NCBI GenBank assembly: GCA_038123275.1
Contig: JAYORG010000003.1
Span: 1 to 64,000, forward strand
Length of the DNA stretch: 64,000 nucleotides
Origin: CAJQHT01 sp038123275
GTDB lineage: Bacteria > Pseudomonadota > Alphaproteobacteria > Rickettsiales > UBA1997
Direction of reading: 5' to 3'
The position numbers were made by a program, and so were the translations under genes. Position 1 is the first letter of the stretch; each line of letters opens with the position of its first letter. The notes beneath the pieces were generated by a model that made no database searches, was not told the origin of the DNA, and saw nothing but the letters and a program-made list of their open reading frames with translations. Positions 34,707 to 43,110 of this stretch are shown here, piece after piece.

Positions 34707-35933
34707 ATGCTTTGTTCAATACATCTTAATAGTAACAGACCTAAAGCTATAAGAGATTTTATTAAAAATATTGAAGATACATCATCAAAGCCATCAGATA
34801 TAGAGGTTATAATTAACATTGATACAGCAGATAGCGCTTGCAAGAAAGTTATAGAGGGTTTACAAAGTAAAACAAAAGTTAATTTAAAGTATATTCAAAC
34901 TGATATAATTAAATGCTATAAAGATTTATGGAAACCTCTTAATGAAATATTAAAACTTACAAATTCAAAAGCATATTTTGTAACAAATTTTAGTGATGAA
35001 TTTCGCTTTGAAACTGTGGGCTGGGATAATATTTTAAGGAAATATATTAATTATTATGATGATGATATATTTAGAATTAGATTATCAAAATATAGATATT
35101 ATAATTATAGAGATTATTGGGAGTGTATTTTTGCTCCTGATAGTTTGGCATTTTATACTAAAAGATGGATGGATATAGTTGGACAGTGGTGTCCATGTCT
35201 TGGGCCAGATAGTTGGCATCAATCTGTGTCTTATTATTTAATAACAGCAAAAAAATTTAATCATACACAATATAACAGAGATATAATTGATCCTTTTATA
35301 AAATTTAGTGGAGAAGGAGCAAGTTTAGGATTAAAAGGAGATGCTTTAAAGAAAAGAATTAGAGATAATATTAGCTTATGGTTTGATACGGTATCTCATG
35401 AGATGCAAGAAAAAGCTAGTTATGCTGCAGCAAAGTTACAGGCTAATATAATATTACACAATTTAAAGGATAAACAAAAAATAAGTAATGGCTTTTCATC
35501 TACATCTAAACCATTAATATTTAATAATAAAGATTTTAATAAAATTTCTTATGAAAATAATAAACAAAAAAAGAGGATAGAATTTTATTATCAGAATGAA
35601 CTAATTTATAAAATAGACTATAAATTAAATAAATTAAAATTATTTTTTTTAAATAATATCAGGAAGTTAGATTATTTTTACTATGCTGGAGGTGAAGATA
35701 GTAATCTTATTGTAAAAAGGATTATAAAAAATTTTGTTAAGTATTTAAGATTAAGATATAATATTCTATCAGTCGTAATACCTAAGAAGCCAGAATTTTT
35801 AAAACGAAATATTCTTAGTATGTTATGGCCCATTGCAAAGATTATGCTAATATTTATAAATATTAGTATTACTACAGTAAGAGGTTCTTTATGTGAATTT
35901 TTAAAATTTGTTAGAATATTTAGGAAATTATAA
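34707..35933 (+). CDS. Glycosyltransferase-like protein, copy D
   Basis: A 408-residue protein with a GT-A-like N-terminal half: an initial strand-helix (LCSIHLNSNRPKAIRDFI), a second strand VIINIDTAD, and YFVTNFSDEFRF with acidic residues where the metal site would be. YRDYWECIFAPDSLAFYT and QWCPCLGPDSW are conserved with the paralogue at 37091-38194. The C-terminal 150 residues are basic and aromatic with no assigned domain. Last gene of the plus arm, facing the convergent gap. I do not know a named family; a membrane-associated glycosyltransferase is likely. Confidence 0.5.
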   Translation: MLCSIHLNSNRPKAIRDFIKNIEDTSSKPSDIEVIINIDTADSACKKVIEGLQSKTKVNLKYIQTDIIKCYKDLWKPLNEILKLTNSKAYFVTNFSDEFRFETVGWDNILRKYINYYDDDIFRIRLSKYRYYNYRDYWECIFAPDSLAFYTKRWMDIVGQWCPCLGPDSWHQSVSYYLITAKKFNHTQYNRDIIDPFIKFSGEGASLGLKGDALKKRIRDNISLWFDTVSHEMQEKASYAAAKLQANIILHNLKDKQKISNGFSSTSKPLIFNNKDFNKISYENNKQKKRIEFYYQNELIYKIDYKLNKLKLFFLNNIRKLDYFYYAGGEDSNLIVKRIIKNFVKYLRLRYNILSVVIPKKPEFLKRNILSMLWPIAKIMLIFINISITTVRGSLCEFLKFVRIFRKL

Positions 35934-36149
35934 ATCCTGATTTTTATCAAAATTATTAAGTTATCTCTTTATACTCTGATGTGTCAGTCTTTTTCAGACA
36001 GTTACTTTAAGGAAATATTAAAGATTTCTTTAAATATTTGTTTTCTTCTTAAAATTTGACCATTTCTCTATCTTTCTTTTTAAGATTATTTTGGCACCCT
36101 TTTTTACTTATTTCAATAACTTTTTTATAGGTTTAAATAATTAAATCAA
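35934..36149. other. Convergent gap between the two arms
   Basis: About 216 bases with no open frame, where the plus-strand and minus-strand arms meet. It contains the 27-base inverted repeat listed separately (36013-36039) and a short stem CTGA-TGTG-TCAG at 35976-35987. I see no repeat ends, integrase site or tRNA remnant that would explain how the two arms came together. Confidence 0.5.
36013..36039. terminator. Bidirectional terminator candidate
   Basis: AAATATT-AAAGA and TCTTT-AAATATTT are complementary over about 12 bases with a single-base bulge and a 2-base turn, followed on the plus strand by a T-rich run. It lies in the middle of the convergent gap, the expected place for a shared terminator. 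Confidence 0.5.
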
Positions 36150-37082
36150 TTAGATATCACTACCAGTTGACTTATCTGGCATTGAAAATAATATATCTTT
36201 TTCCAATAAATATCCAAATTGCATAAATTTGTCTTTGATTTTTTTAATATCCATTTCATCAAAACTATTTTTGTTGTAACTGGATCCATTATTCCTTATA
36301 TGTGAAGTATTATTTGTCTTTTGATCATTTGCCAAGGATCTTCCAAGTTTTTTCTCAAGTATCTTAACTTGATCTGGTGAGCAGCTTTTTACTGCATCTT
36401 TAATTATATTTTTAACATTTTTATTTTTATAGCCTTCTATTTTAAGGAAAGATATAATATTGTAAAAATTTTTTTCTGGATCTTTAATTAGGTCCTCGTA
36501 GCTTATAAATAATACTTGTTTTGAGTATAGATCACCTATATATCTAAAACTATGAAAATGCTTTATGTATGAATCTAAGGCTGAAACATTAAATACATAC
36601 TCTTTAAAATTGCGAACTTTCAATCTATGATTTTTGTCTTTGTGATTTTTGCAATGATTAAATGCTGATATAAATTGATCTAATGGAGTTCTATAAACAT
36701 AAACTATTTTTGCTTTATGACAAGTGGATGGATTAAGTCTGTCAAGATAGTCGGATAAATAATTCTCCATCCAATTAAAGCCAAAGTTCCAAAAACTTAA
36801 CTTATCCCATTTTTGTTTCAAAGGATCATCTATTATGTCTTTATAGCCAGGACATGCTGTATGACCAACAAATAATATTAAATTTTTAAAGTTGTATTTA
36901 TTTTTATCATTTTGCAATTGTAAGCCTTCAATATTGGCATTTCCTTTAGGGTTTTTTAAAATCTGACCATAGGTATATAGAAAATTTTGTATGTACCAAG
37001 TACCAGATTTTGGAATTGTTGATATAAGTCCACATCTTTTTTTAAAAAGATTTTTTAGCCTTTTAGGATAATTGTTTAACAT
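36150..37082 (-). CDS. PAPS-dependent sulfotransferase
   Basis: A 310-residue sulfotransferase that moves sulfate from PAPS to a hydroxyl, probably of a glycan. The 5'-phosphosulfate loop reads TIPKSGTWY (Lys25, Ser26, Gly27, Thr28), the 3'-phosphate strand-helix reads VYVYRTPLDQFISAF (Arg and Ser, about 130-144), and the C-terminal IRNNGSSYNKN stands for the R-x-G-x3-x motif of PF00685. No signal peptide, so it works in the cytosol on a donor or lipid-linked intermediate. The PAPS kinase cysC and PAP phosphatase cysQ are 17 kb away in the same island. Last gene of the minus arm. Confidence 0.85.
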   Translation of the reverse strand: MLNNYPKRLKNLFKKRCGLISTIPKSGTWYIQNFLYTYGQILKNPKGNANIEGLQLQNDKNKYNFKNLILFVGHTACPGYKDIIDDPLKQKWDKLSFWNFGFNWMENYLSDYLDRLNPSTCHKAKIVYVYRTPLDQFISAFNHCKNHKDKNHRLKVRNFKEYVFNVSALDSYIKHFHSFRYIGDLYSKQVLFISYEDLIKDPEKNFYNIISFLKIEGYKNKNVKNIIKDAVKSCSPDQVKILEKKLGRSLANDQKTNNTSHIRNNGSSYNKNSFDEMDIKKIKDKFMQFGYLLEKDILFSMPDKSTGSDI

Positions 37083-37090
37083 TATATATA

Positions 37091-38194
37091 TTAATTGTTG
37101 AGTGTATTGTTTTTTTTAAAAAGATACTCTTTTGATATTTCTAAAATAGCAAAAAATAAGCCTTGTTTGTTGTAATAATCATTAATGTTTTTTAATCTTT
37201 TATAACGATGAGATAGATAGTGTGTGATATTAAAGAATGTTTTATGAGAGTTATATCCAAAACCTCCTCCAGTATAGTTTAAATAATTAAATTTTCTATA
37301 GAAATTTGTCCAAAATATTTTAAAGGAATTAATTTTGTATGAGATATTATATGTCTTATTTTTTTTATTTTTTATTAGGAGTATATTAGATCTATTATAA
37401 GTTACTTTACTAAAGATTTCTGGATTTTTATTCATAATAATATGAGCTACAAGTAGCATAGCTCTTCTTTTAGATTCTTTTTGCATTTTTGATGAAGTTA
37501 ATACATTCCAAGCAAAAATTTGACCTCTAATTCTCTTATATTGTTCTTCTTTATTTTTTCTTTCTGGAGAATCACCTGAGAATAATATGCTATCTATAGC
37601 TATATCTCTATTAAATTGATGTGCATTAAAACTATTATAAGTAAATAAATAATATGCTATACATTGCTGAAATGCATCGTGAGAAAAGCAAGGACTCCAA
37701 TTTCCAGTAATTTTTAACCACTTTGTGCTTACAAAAAAGATATTTGCTGGAGCAAAACAACACTCCCAATAATCTATATAGTTTCTATATTTAAACTCTG
37801 AGAATTTTATTCTAAAAATGTTATCAGGAAACATTCCTATATAATTTTTTAGAATTTTATCCCAATACTTAGTTTTTATCAAAACTCTATCTCCAAAGGC
37901 AGCAGCAAAATAAGCATTTTTATCTATTACTTCTAACATACTATTATTTCCTTTATGTCCATCAAAGTATCCACCTTTATACTTCTTGATATATTTTAGT
38001 TGGAATTTTCTTAACTTTTGTTCTTTTTTAATTATTTTTTCTAATTTATTTTCATTATGATCAATGTTTACAATTATCTCAAAAGAACTTGGATCGTAGG
38101 CATTTTTTTCATATGAATCAAAAAATCTAAGCAAATTTTCTGATCTATTAGAATTAACTTGTATTGAAATTAATACTTTTGATTTTTTAATCAT
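37091..38194 (-). CDS. Glycosyltransferase-like protein, copy D-prime
   Basis: A 367-residue paralogue of 34707-35933. Shared: the opening SIQVNSNR, a second strand EIIVNIDHNEN, YFAAAFGDRV at the candidate acidic site, YIDYWECCFAPANIFF and WSPCFSHDAFQQ. Sequence is diverged throughout, so the two probably use different donors or acceptors. It lies 2 bases after the oxygenase and 8 bases before the sulfotransferase, and may prepare the glycan that is sulfated. Confidence 0.5.
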   Translation of the reverse strand: MIKKSKVLISIQVNSNRSENLLRFFDSYEKNAYDPSSFEIIVNIDHNENKLEKIIKKEQKLRKFQLKYIKKYKGGYFDGHKGNNSMLEVIDKNAYFAAAFGDRVLIKTKYWDKILKNYIGMFPDNIFRIKFSEFKYRNYIDYWECCFAPANIFFVSTKWLKITGNWSPCFSHDAFQQCIAYYLFTYNSFNAHQFNRDIAIDSILFSGDSPERKNKEEQYKRIRGQIFAWNVLTSSKMQKESKRRAMLLVAHIIMNKNPEIFSKVTYNRSNILLIKNKKNKTYNISYKINSFKIFWTNFYRKFNYLNYTGGGFGYNSHKTFFNITHYLSHRYKRLKNINDYYNKQGLFFAILEISKEYLFKKNNTLNN

Positions 38195-38196
38195 AA

Positions 38197-38847
38197 TTAT
38201 CTCAAATCACTATTTATCATTTTTCTATCACAGCTCAAAAATGAGGCTACACAATATCTCTCATTTTTTGCAAATTTCAATACAGGGGTTACGCTATGAG
38301 GACATCTTTTTTGATGATTCAATAAAATTAAACGATTATGTTTTGGTAATATGGCTTTCATTTCTTCTGATTCAGTAGTTTTACCTATAAGCAATAATCC
38401 TCCCCAGTCCCATACCCATCTGTCACAAAGATAATATAAAATGCCAATGTCCACTCTATTGACCTCACCCCTTAGATCATCAGTGTGTGTACGAGAAAAA
38501 TCACCCTCTTTATATTTTAGGATGTAAGTAGTATCTTTTAGGACTTTAGAGTTAAATTCCTTTTCAATCTTTGATAGAAATATTGATTTATAAATATTTC
38601 TCCATTCTTCATTTTTTTCTAAAATATCAGCTCTTTTTGTTTTTTGGTAATAGATTTCATCTTCATTTGGCAAAAAATCTGAAGTAGAATAAAAAGGACC
38701 ATCTTTTCCGTAGTGACGCCTTTCTTGATCTACTTGTCTCCAAATTTTTTGATTTTTAAATTTATTAAAAATTGATTGAGCAGTGTCTTTTGGTAAGAAA
38801 TTATCTATAATACAATAGCCTTTTGTGTGAAAATCATTAATATTCAT
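38197..38847 (-). CDS. 2-oxoglutarate/Fe(II) oxygenase, copy C-prime
   Basis: A 216-residue oxygenase. Iron ligands His121 and Asp123 in SRTHTDD and His184 in RCPHSVTP; Arg197 in NERYCVASF would hold 2-oxoglutarate. VWDWGGLL matches the paralogue at 32353-32961. I start it at 38847, where the ATG shares one base with the stop of the PhyH gene; the open frame reaches 38928 but the extra 27 residues lie inside the neighbour and before the conserved start. Confidence 0.8.
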   Translation of the reverse strand: MNINDFHTKGYCIIDNFLPKDTAQSIFNKFKNQKIWRQVDQERRHYGKDGPFYSTSDFLPNEDEIYYQKTKRADILEKNEEWRNIYKSIFLSKIEKEFNSKVLKDTTYILKYKEGDFSRTHTDDLRGEVNRVDIGILYYLCDRWVWDWGGLLLIGKTTESEEMKAILPKHNRLILLNHQKRCPHSVTPVLKFAKNERYCVASFLSCDRKMINSDLR

Positions 38848-39620
38848 TATATTTTTATCTCTTGACGTTTTGCATTTTTTCCTACAATAAAATCTTCTCC
38901 CTTTGATATATAGCAACATGAAAACCAAGGTCTAGACCTATCAGAGTTATTGGAATATGATCCATGTATACAATTGCCATTTAAGAACACTACAGAACTT
39001 TTTGGAATTATAATATCTGTTTTTTTATCTATAAATTCTTTTGGTATTTTACATTCACTACCTGGATTAGTTCCAGCTTTCTCTCGAAAACTAACATTAT
39101 CTTGAGCTGGAAGCAATCCTAGTTTATGTGTTCCAGGGTAGCAATATATGGTGCCATTTTCTACATCAGCATCTCTTAGAAACCAATTCATGGTTATGTA
39201 TTTTCCATTTTTATTTTGTGGATAGTAATTATCTTGATGAGGCCTCCATGCTTGAGAGCAATAAGAGGAATATGCTTCTTTAAAAATAAATTGTGAGCTT
39301 AATCCTACAACGTTTTCATTTTGTAATGTTTTTAATATATGGGATACTTTGGGATTTTTTAAAATATTTAATGCAAAAGTTGAAGTTTCTCTAATTTCTT
39401 CTTTTGTAATATTAGATTTAGGTCTTTCATCCTGATTTTCAAGTTCATCATATCTATCAGGATTAACAATTGCAGCAAAATCTTTATTTGCATGTCTTCT
39501 TATATATCCATTAAATAAGTCAGCTTCTTCATGGGAAAAAACTTCTGGAATGACAACATAACCATCATTATTATATTTATCTATATATTCTTGTTTTAAG
39601 TTAAAAGGTTTGATATTCAT
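38847..39620 (-). CDS. Phytanoyl-CoA dioxygenase (PhyH) family oxygenase
   Basis: A 257-residue non-haem iron oxygenase: His128 and Asp130 in RPHQDN, distal His219 in NCIHGSYS, and an Arg in SRPWFS for 2-oxoglutarate. Residues 11-35 (EYIDKYNNDGYVVI) are the typical PhyH opening. Bacterial PhyH proteins oxidise small molecules and nucleotide sugars; none acting on this kind of cluster is known to me. Its 5' end, including the start codon, has been duplicated in tandem (39586-39661). Confidence 0.82.
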   Translation of the reverse strand: MNIKPFNLKQEYIDKYNNDGYVVIPEVFSHEEADLFNGYIRRHANKDFAAIVNPDRYDELENQDERPKSNITKEEIRETSTFALNILKNPKVSHILKTLQNENVVGLSSQFIFKEAYSSYCSQAWRPHQDNYYPQNKNGKYITMNWFLRDADVENGTIYCYPGTHKLGLLPAQDNVSFREKAGTNPGSECKIPKEFIDKKTDIIIPKSSVVFLNGNCIHGSYSNNSDRSRPWFSCCYISKGEDFIVGKNAKRQEIKI

Positions 39621-39661
39621 ACTTATTCTTGTTTTAAGTTAAAAGGTTTAATATTCACACT
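39586..39661. repeat. 38-bp tandem duplication carrying the PhyH start codon
   Basis: Positions 39586-39623 and 39624-39661 match at 36 of 38 bases. On the minus strand the inner copy encodes MNIKPFNLKQE of the oxygenase. The outer copy has GTG in place of ATG and runs into a stop after 11 codons because 38 is not a multiple of three. It fills the gap after the epimerase stop. Confidence 0.9.
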
Positions 39662-40602
39662 TATTTTATCTTTTTTTTATACCAATTAATCGTTTTGCTT
39701 ATACCCTCTTCTAAACTTACCTTTGGACTCCAATTAAACTTATTTGAGGCTTGACCACTATCAATTTTAACACTAACCTTCCTTGTTGGCTTAGTTAGGT
39801 CATAGTTAATTTTTAAATTTTTTCCAGAAATTTTAATTATGTTTTTAACTAGATCTTTAATTGATGTAGATGATGAGCTTCCCAGATTGATTAATTCAAA
39901 AGGAGTATTTTGTTTATTGAGTACATTTTCAATAAAATTAGTTAAATCTTTGATATATAAGAAATCTTTAGTTTCAGAACCATCTCCCCAGACTGAAATT
40001 TCATTGTTAGCTTGCATGACTTTTGTTATAGTAGCAGCAAATACATGGCTTTTTTCTAGTTGAAACTTATCGTAAGGTCCATAGATATTAGATTGTCTAA
40101 TTACTGTAAATTTTGTATTGCCAATTTTTGAGTAGAATCTACACATATTTTCATTAAAAACTTTCATATTTCCTCCCCCATAATATGTAGAGTTTTCATC
40201 TATTGTGCCTGCAAAATCTTCTTCTTTAAGTAGCTTTTTAGATGGTTGATACATTACCGTGCAGCTAGGAAATATAAAATGTTTAACTTTTTGTTCAAAG
40301 GCTTCTCTCATTAAAAGAGCATTCATTACAACATTATCAGTTACATGTAAATAAGGTTTTTCTATAGCATCCTTAATTCCGGTTGAAACAGCAGCATATT
40401 GTAATATTGCGTCTACTCCCTTTACAATATCTTTGACAAATTCTTTATTTGTAAGGTCTCCTTGGATATATTCAATATTTTTATTATTTTTTGTATCTTC
40501 TATTTTTAGATCCACAGCTCTAACATCAAAGCTTTTAGAGAAATGTTCTACCAAGTTTTTTCCAATGAAGCCACTTGCTCCACAAATTAATATTTTTTTC
40601 AT
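39661..40602 (-). CDS. NAD-dependent sugar epimerase/dehydratase, copy A-prime
   Basis: A 313-residue extended SDR, paralogue of 30280-31278: CGASGFIGKNL (7-17), PSCTVMYQP, SNIYGPYDKF and FLYIKDLTNF. The active-site segment reads YYGGGNMKVFNEN, keeping the Lys and the +4 Asn/Glu position but with Gly at the catalytic Tyr position, like its paralogue. It lies 6 bases after the SDR gene. Confidence 0.85.
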   Translation of the reverse strand: MKKILICGASGFIGKNLVEHFSKSFDVRAVDLKIEDTKNNKNIEYIQGDLTNKEFVKDIVKGVDAILQYAAVSTGIKDAIEKPYLHVTDNVVMNALLMREAFEQKVKHFIFPSCTVMYQPSKKLLKEEDFAGTIDENSTYYGGGNMKVFNENMCRFYSKIGNTKFTVIRQSNIYGPYDKFQLEKSHVFAATITKVMQANNEISVWGDGSETKDFLYIKDLTNFIENVLNKQNTPFELINLGSSSSTSIKDLVKNIIKISGKNLKINYDLTKPTRKVSVKIDSGQASNKFNWSPKVSLEEGISKTINWYKKKIK

Positions 40603-40608
40603 AATTAT

Positions 40609-41253
40609 TTATTTTGGTCTGCCATCTAAAATTAATTCTAATTCATTATTTTGATAAGCATCATAAATTTTATTTAATACAAAGTCAATTTCCATAGCAT
40701 TTTCTCTTTCTGCCCAAGTTTTTATTGTGGTTGGATATACATCTAATATGTTGACATTATCTAACTCTAATTTTAAGCTATTAGAGAAGCCTCTTAATCC
40801 CCACTTTGAAGCTGAATATAAAGTTCTTGATTTTTTTACTTCTAAGCCAACCATTGAGTTAATATTTATAATATTATTTAGTTCTTTTGATAGAGATTTT
40901 ATTAAAATGATTGGAGCTTTTAAATTAGTGTCAATCATTTGATTAATTTGATCTATTTCTATATCTTCCAATCTCTTAGAAGGACAAATCATTCCGGCAT
41001 TATTAATTAATATTTTTATATGCCTATCTGTGCAAAATTTTGCTAGATTAGATAATTCGTTTTGAGAACATAGTTCACATATGTAATGTTCAACTTTAAC
41101 ATCTAGCTTACTAATTTCTTTTTCAATTTCTTGCAATCTTTCTTTATTGCGACCATGCAAAATGATGTCGTGACCCTTTTTGGCAAAGTGTAATGCTAAA
41201 TATTTTCCAAGACCATTATTGGATCCTGTAATTAGAACTTTATCCAAAGACAT
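40609..41253 (-). CDS. Short-chain dehydrogenase/reductase
   Basis: A 214-residue classical SDR with the complete motif set: TGSNNGLGKY (about 8-17, cofactor), NNAG (about 90), Ser in ININSMVG, and Y-x3-K in LYSASKWGL. It could reduce a keto-sugar nucleotide produced by the epimerases around it. Its start overlaps copy B-prime by 14 bases. No counterpart in the plus arm. Confidence 0.85.
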   Translation of the reverse strand: MSLDKVLITGSNNGLGKYLALHFAKKGHDIILHGRNKERLQEIEKEISKLDVKVEHYICELCSQNELSNLAKFCTDRHIKILINNAGMICPSKRLEDIEIDQINQMIDTNLKAPIILIKSLSKELNNIININSMVGLEVKKSRTLYSASKWGLRGFSNSLKLELDNVNILDVYPTTIKTWAERENAMEIDFVLNKIYDAYQNNELELILDGRPK

Positions 41254-42199
41254 TATATCTTTTATCTATTATAGTTTTATTTTGAATGAACCAATCTATG
41301 GATTCTTTAATGCCATTTTCTAGTGATACTGTGGTTTTAAAGCCATAAGACTTTGCTCTTGTCATGTCAAAAACTCTTCTAGGGTCACCTTGAGGTTTAT
41401 CGGTTAGCCACTTTATTTCCCTGTTAAATTCTTTGGATATTATATCAACTATTTCTTTAATTTTAATACCAGTTCCACTTCCTAAGTTTACTGGATCGGT
41501 AATTTTATTCTTAACAACGTGCAACATTCCAAGGGCTACATCTTTGGCATGAATAAAATCTCTAACCGAAGAACCATCTCCCCAAACTTCTAAAAAATCA
41601 TTATCAAATGCCTTTCTTATTAAAGAAGGAATAACCATGGCATTTTCAGGGTTAAAATTATCATAAGGGCCATAAACATTTGCCGGCCTTACTATAGAAC
41701 ATTTTCCTTTGCCATATTGTTTCTCATAAGCTTGACATTGCAATTCTCCCATTCTTTTTGCCCATCCACCAAACCAATCATTTTTTGAAGGTTGAGTTTT
41801 CCATACATCGTCTTCATAAAGAACTTCAGCTGGTTCATACACTCCAACCGTGCTAGTATATAGATACCAACTTACATTTGCTTGCATTGCAGCTTCTAGC
41901 ATATTGGTATTAAATTGCATCATGGGACCCATAATATCAGCTGGTCTTTCTAAACATATTTTAGGAGAACACTTAATTCCAACTAAATTAAATACATAAT
42001 CCATATCTTTACAAACTTCTTTGCAGTTAGAAAAATCTTTTAGATCAACCTTGTTAAAGATTGTTTTAGAAGACATATTTACTGGTTCATTTAGGTCTGC
42101 TACATGGACTAAAGCTTCTTCTCTTAAAAGAAGATCTACTAGTTGTCTGCCTATCATGCCACTACCACCAGTGACTAGTACTTTTTTGTTTTTAAACAT
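41240..42199 (-). CDS. NAD-dependent sugar epimerase/dehydratase, copy B-prime
   Basis: A 319-residue extended SDR, paralogue of 31303-32307 with GGSGMIGRQL (10-19), STVGVYEPAE, RPANVYGPYDNF, NAMVIPSL and DFIHAKDVALGM. The active-site segment WFGGWAKRMGE has Gly where Tyr is expected, with Lys and the +4 Glu kept. It starts 2 bases after the E1-beta stop and probably works on the product of the same pathway. Confidence 0.85.
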   Translation of the reverse strand: MFKNKKVLVTGGSGMIGRQLVDLLLREEALVHVADLNEPVNMSSKTIFNKVDLKDFSNCKEVCKDMDYVFNLVGIKCSPKICLERPADIMGPMMQFNTNMLEAAMQANVSWYLYTSTVGVYEPAEVLYEDDVWKTQPSKNDWFGGWAKRMGELQCQAYEKQYGKGKCSIVRPANVYGPYDNFNPENAMVIPSLIRKAFDNDFLEVWGDGSSVRDFIHAKDVALGMLHVVKNKITDPVNLGSGTGIKIKEIVDIISKEFNREIKWLTDKPQGDPRRVFDMTRAKSYGFKTTVSLENGIKESIDWFIQNKTIIDKRYNVFG

Positions 42200-42201
42200 A
42201 T

Positions 42202-43110
42202 TTATAAATTAGTTATTTTTTTTACTTTATTTACAATCTTATCTGGAGATGGCGGCAAGTTGTCAACATCAGGATGAAATCCTGCTGTTTTATGATCCAA
42301 CCCTAAGGTATGTACTTTTTTATTGGAATTAACCATCATTTCATGGGCAATACTGCTGGCTACACCCTCTTCATAATCATCATCTAAAACTAAGCCACCA
42401 TATTTTGAGTTATTGAGGCATTTTTTCCATTCTTCTTTAAACGTAAATGGTTTAATCCATAATTGATGAATTATACTAACTTTTAAACCTTCTTTTTCTA
42501 GTATTTTCTTTGCTTCTATAGCATCAAACCTGGTAATTGAGATTGGAAATAATACTATGTCGGACTTATCCAGTATTAAATCTTCAAATTCTTCTGTATT
42601 ATCATAGCTTCGTCTATGTTCTGAAATATAATAGACATCATCATCTTTCATAAATTGATCATAAGAATATTGATATTCTTTTGGGGTCATTGGTGATATT
42701 ATTTTTGTACCTGGCATTCTTTGATATAAGGAGTGATGTGAAGATCCAGCAACTGGCCCCATTCCCCCTTCCATAGCAATGCTTCTTATAAAAATAGGGC
42801 AAGGTATTTGCCATATTTCTTTACTTTTTGATGCATAATTTATAATAATTGGAGAATTATACCATTGAAATCCTTGATATCTAACAACATATATTGGCCT
42901 AACGCCTTTCAAAGCTGCTCCAACAACAAAACCACCATTAGCCACATCAGCAGTTGTGACTTCAACCATACCATCTTTTTCATATAACTCAGGCAAGGTT
43001 CCTCCAACCCAGCCCACTGCTGTTAAGCATTGGCCAAAGCACAAGCTTTTTTCTTCTTTTAAGTGTTTGTAGACTATTTCCTTTATTGTTTCTCTAACTG
43101 TTTTTGCCAT
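42202..43110 (-). CDS. Thiamine-dependent dehydrogenase E1-beta-like / transketolase C-terminal-like subunit
   Basis: A 302-residue beta subunit. VEVTTADVANGGFVVGAALKG near residue 48 is the E1-beta opening with the Glu that activates thiamine diphosphate in place, PVAGSSHHSLYQRMPG (about 116-131) is the phosphate-binding and channel segment, and the C-terminal half is a transketolase C domain. It overlaps the alpha-subunit gene by 28 bases. No E2 or E3 gene is near, so it is unlikely to be a pyruvate dehydrogenase. A two-carbon transfer or decarboxylating ligation on a sugar is more likely (inference). Confidence 0.8.
   Translation of the reverse strand: MAKTVRETIKEIVYKHLKEEKSLCFGQCLTAVGWVGGTLPELYEKDGMVEVTTADVANGGFVVGAALKGVRPIYVVRYQGFQWYNSPIIINYASKSKEIWQIPCPIFIRSIAMEGGMGPVAGSSHHSLYQRMPGTKIISPMTPKEYQYSYDQFMKDDDVYYISEHRRSYDNTEEFEDLILDKSDIVLFPISITRFDAIEAKKILEKEGLKVSIIHQLWIKPFTFKEEWKKCLNNSKYGGLVLDDDYEEGVASSIAHEMMVNSNKKVHTLGLDHKTAGFHPDVDNLPPSPDKIVNKVKKITNL

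Noticed and set aside
35976..35987. CTGA-TGTG-TCAG hairpin as the convergent terminator
   Set aside because: A 4-bp stem is too short; the 12-bp inverted repeat at 36013-36039 is the better candidate.
38848..38928. Upstream start for oxygenase copy C-prime
   Set aside because: The extension lies within the PhyH gene; the ATG at 38847 shares a base with its stop and begins at the conserved N-terminus.
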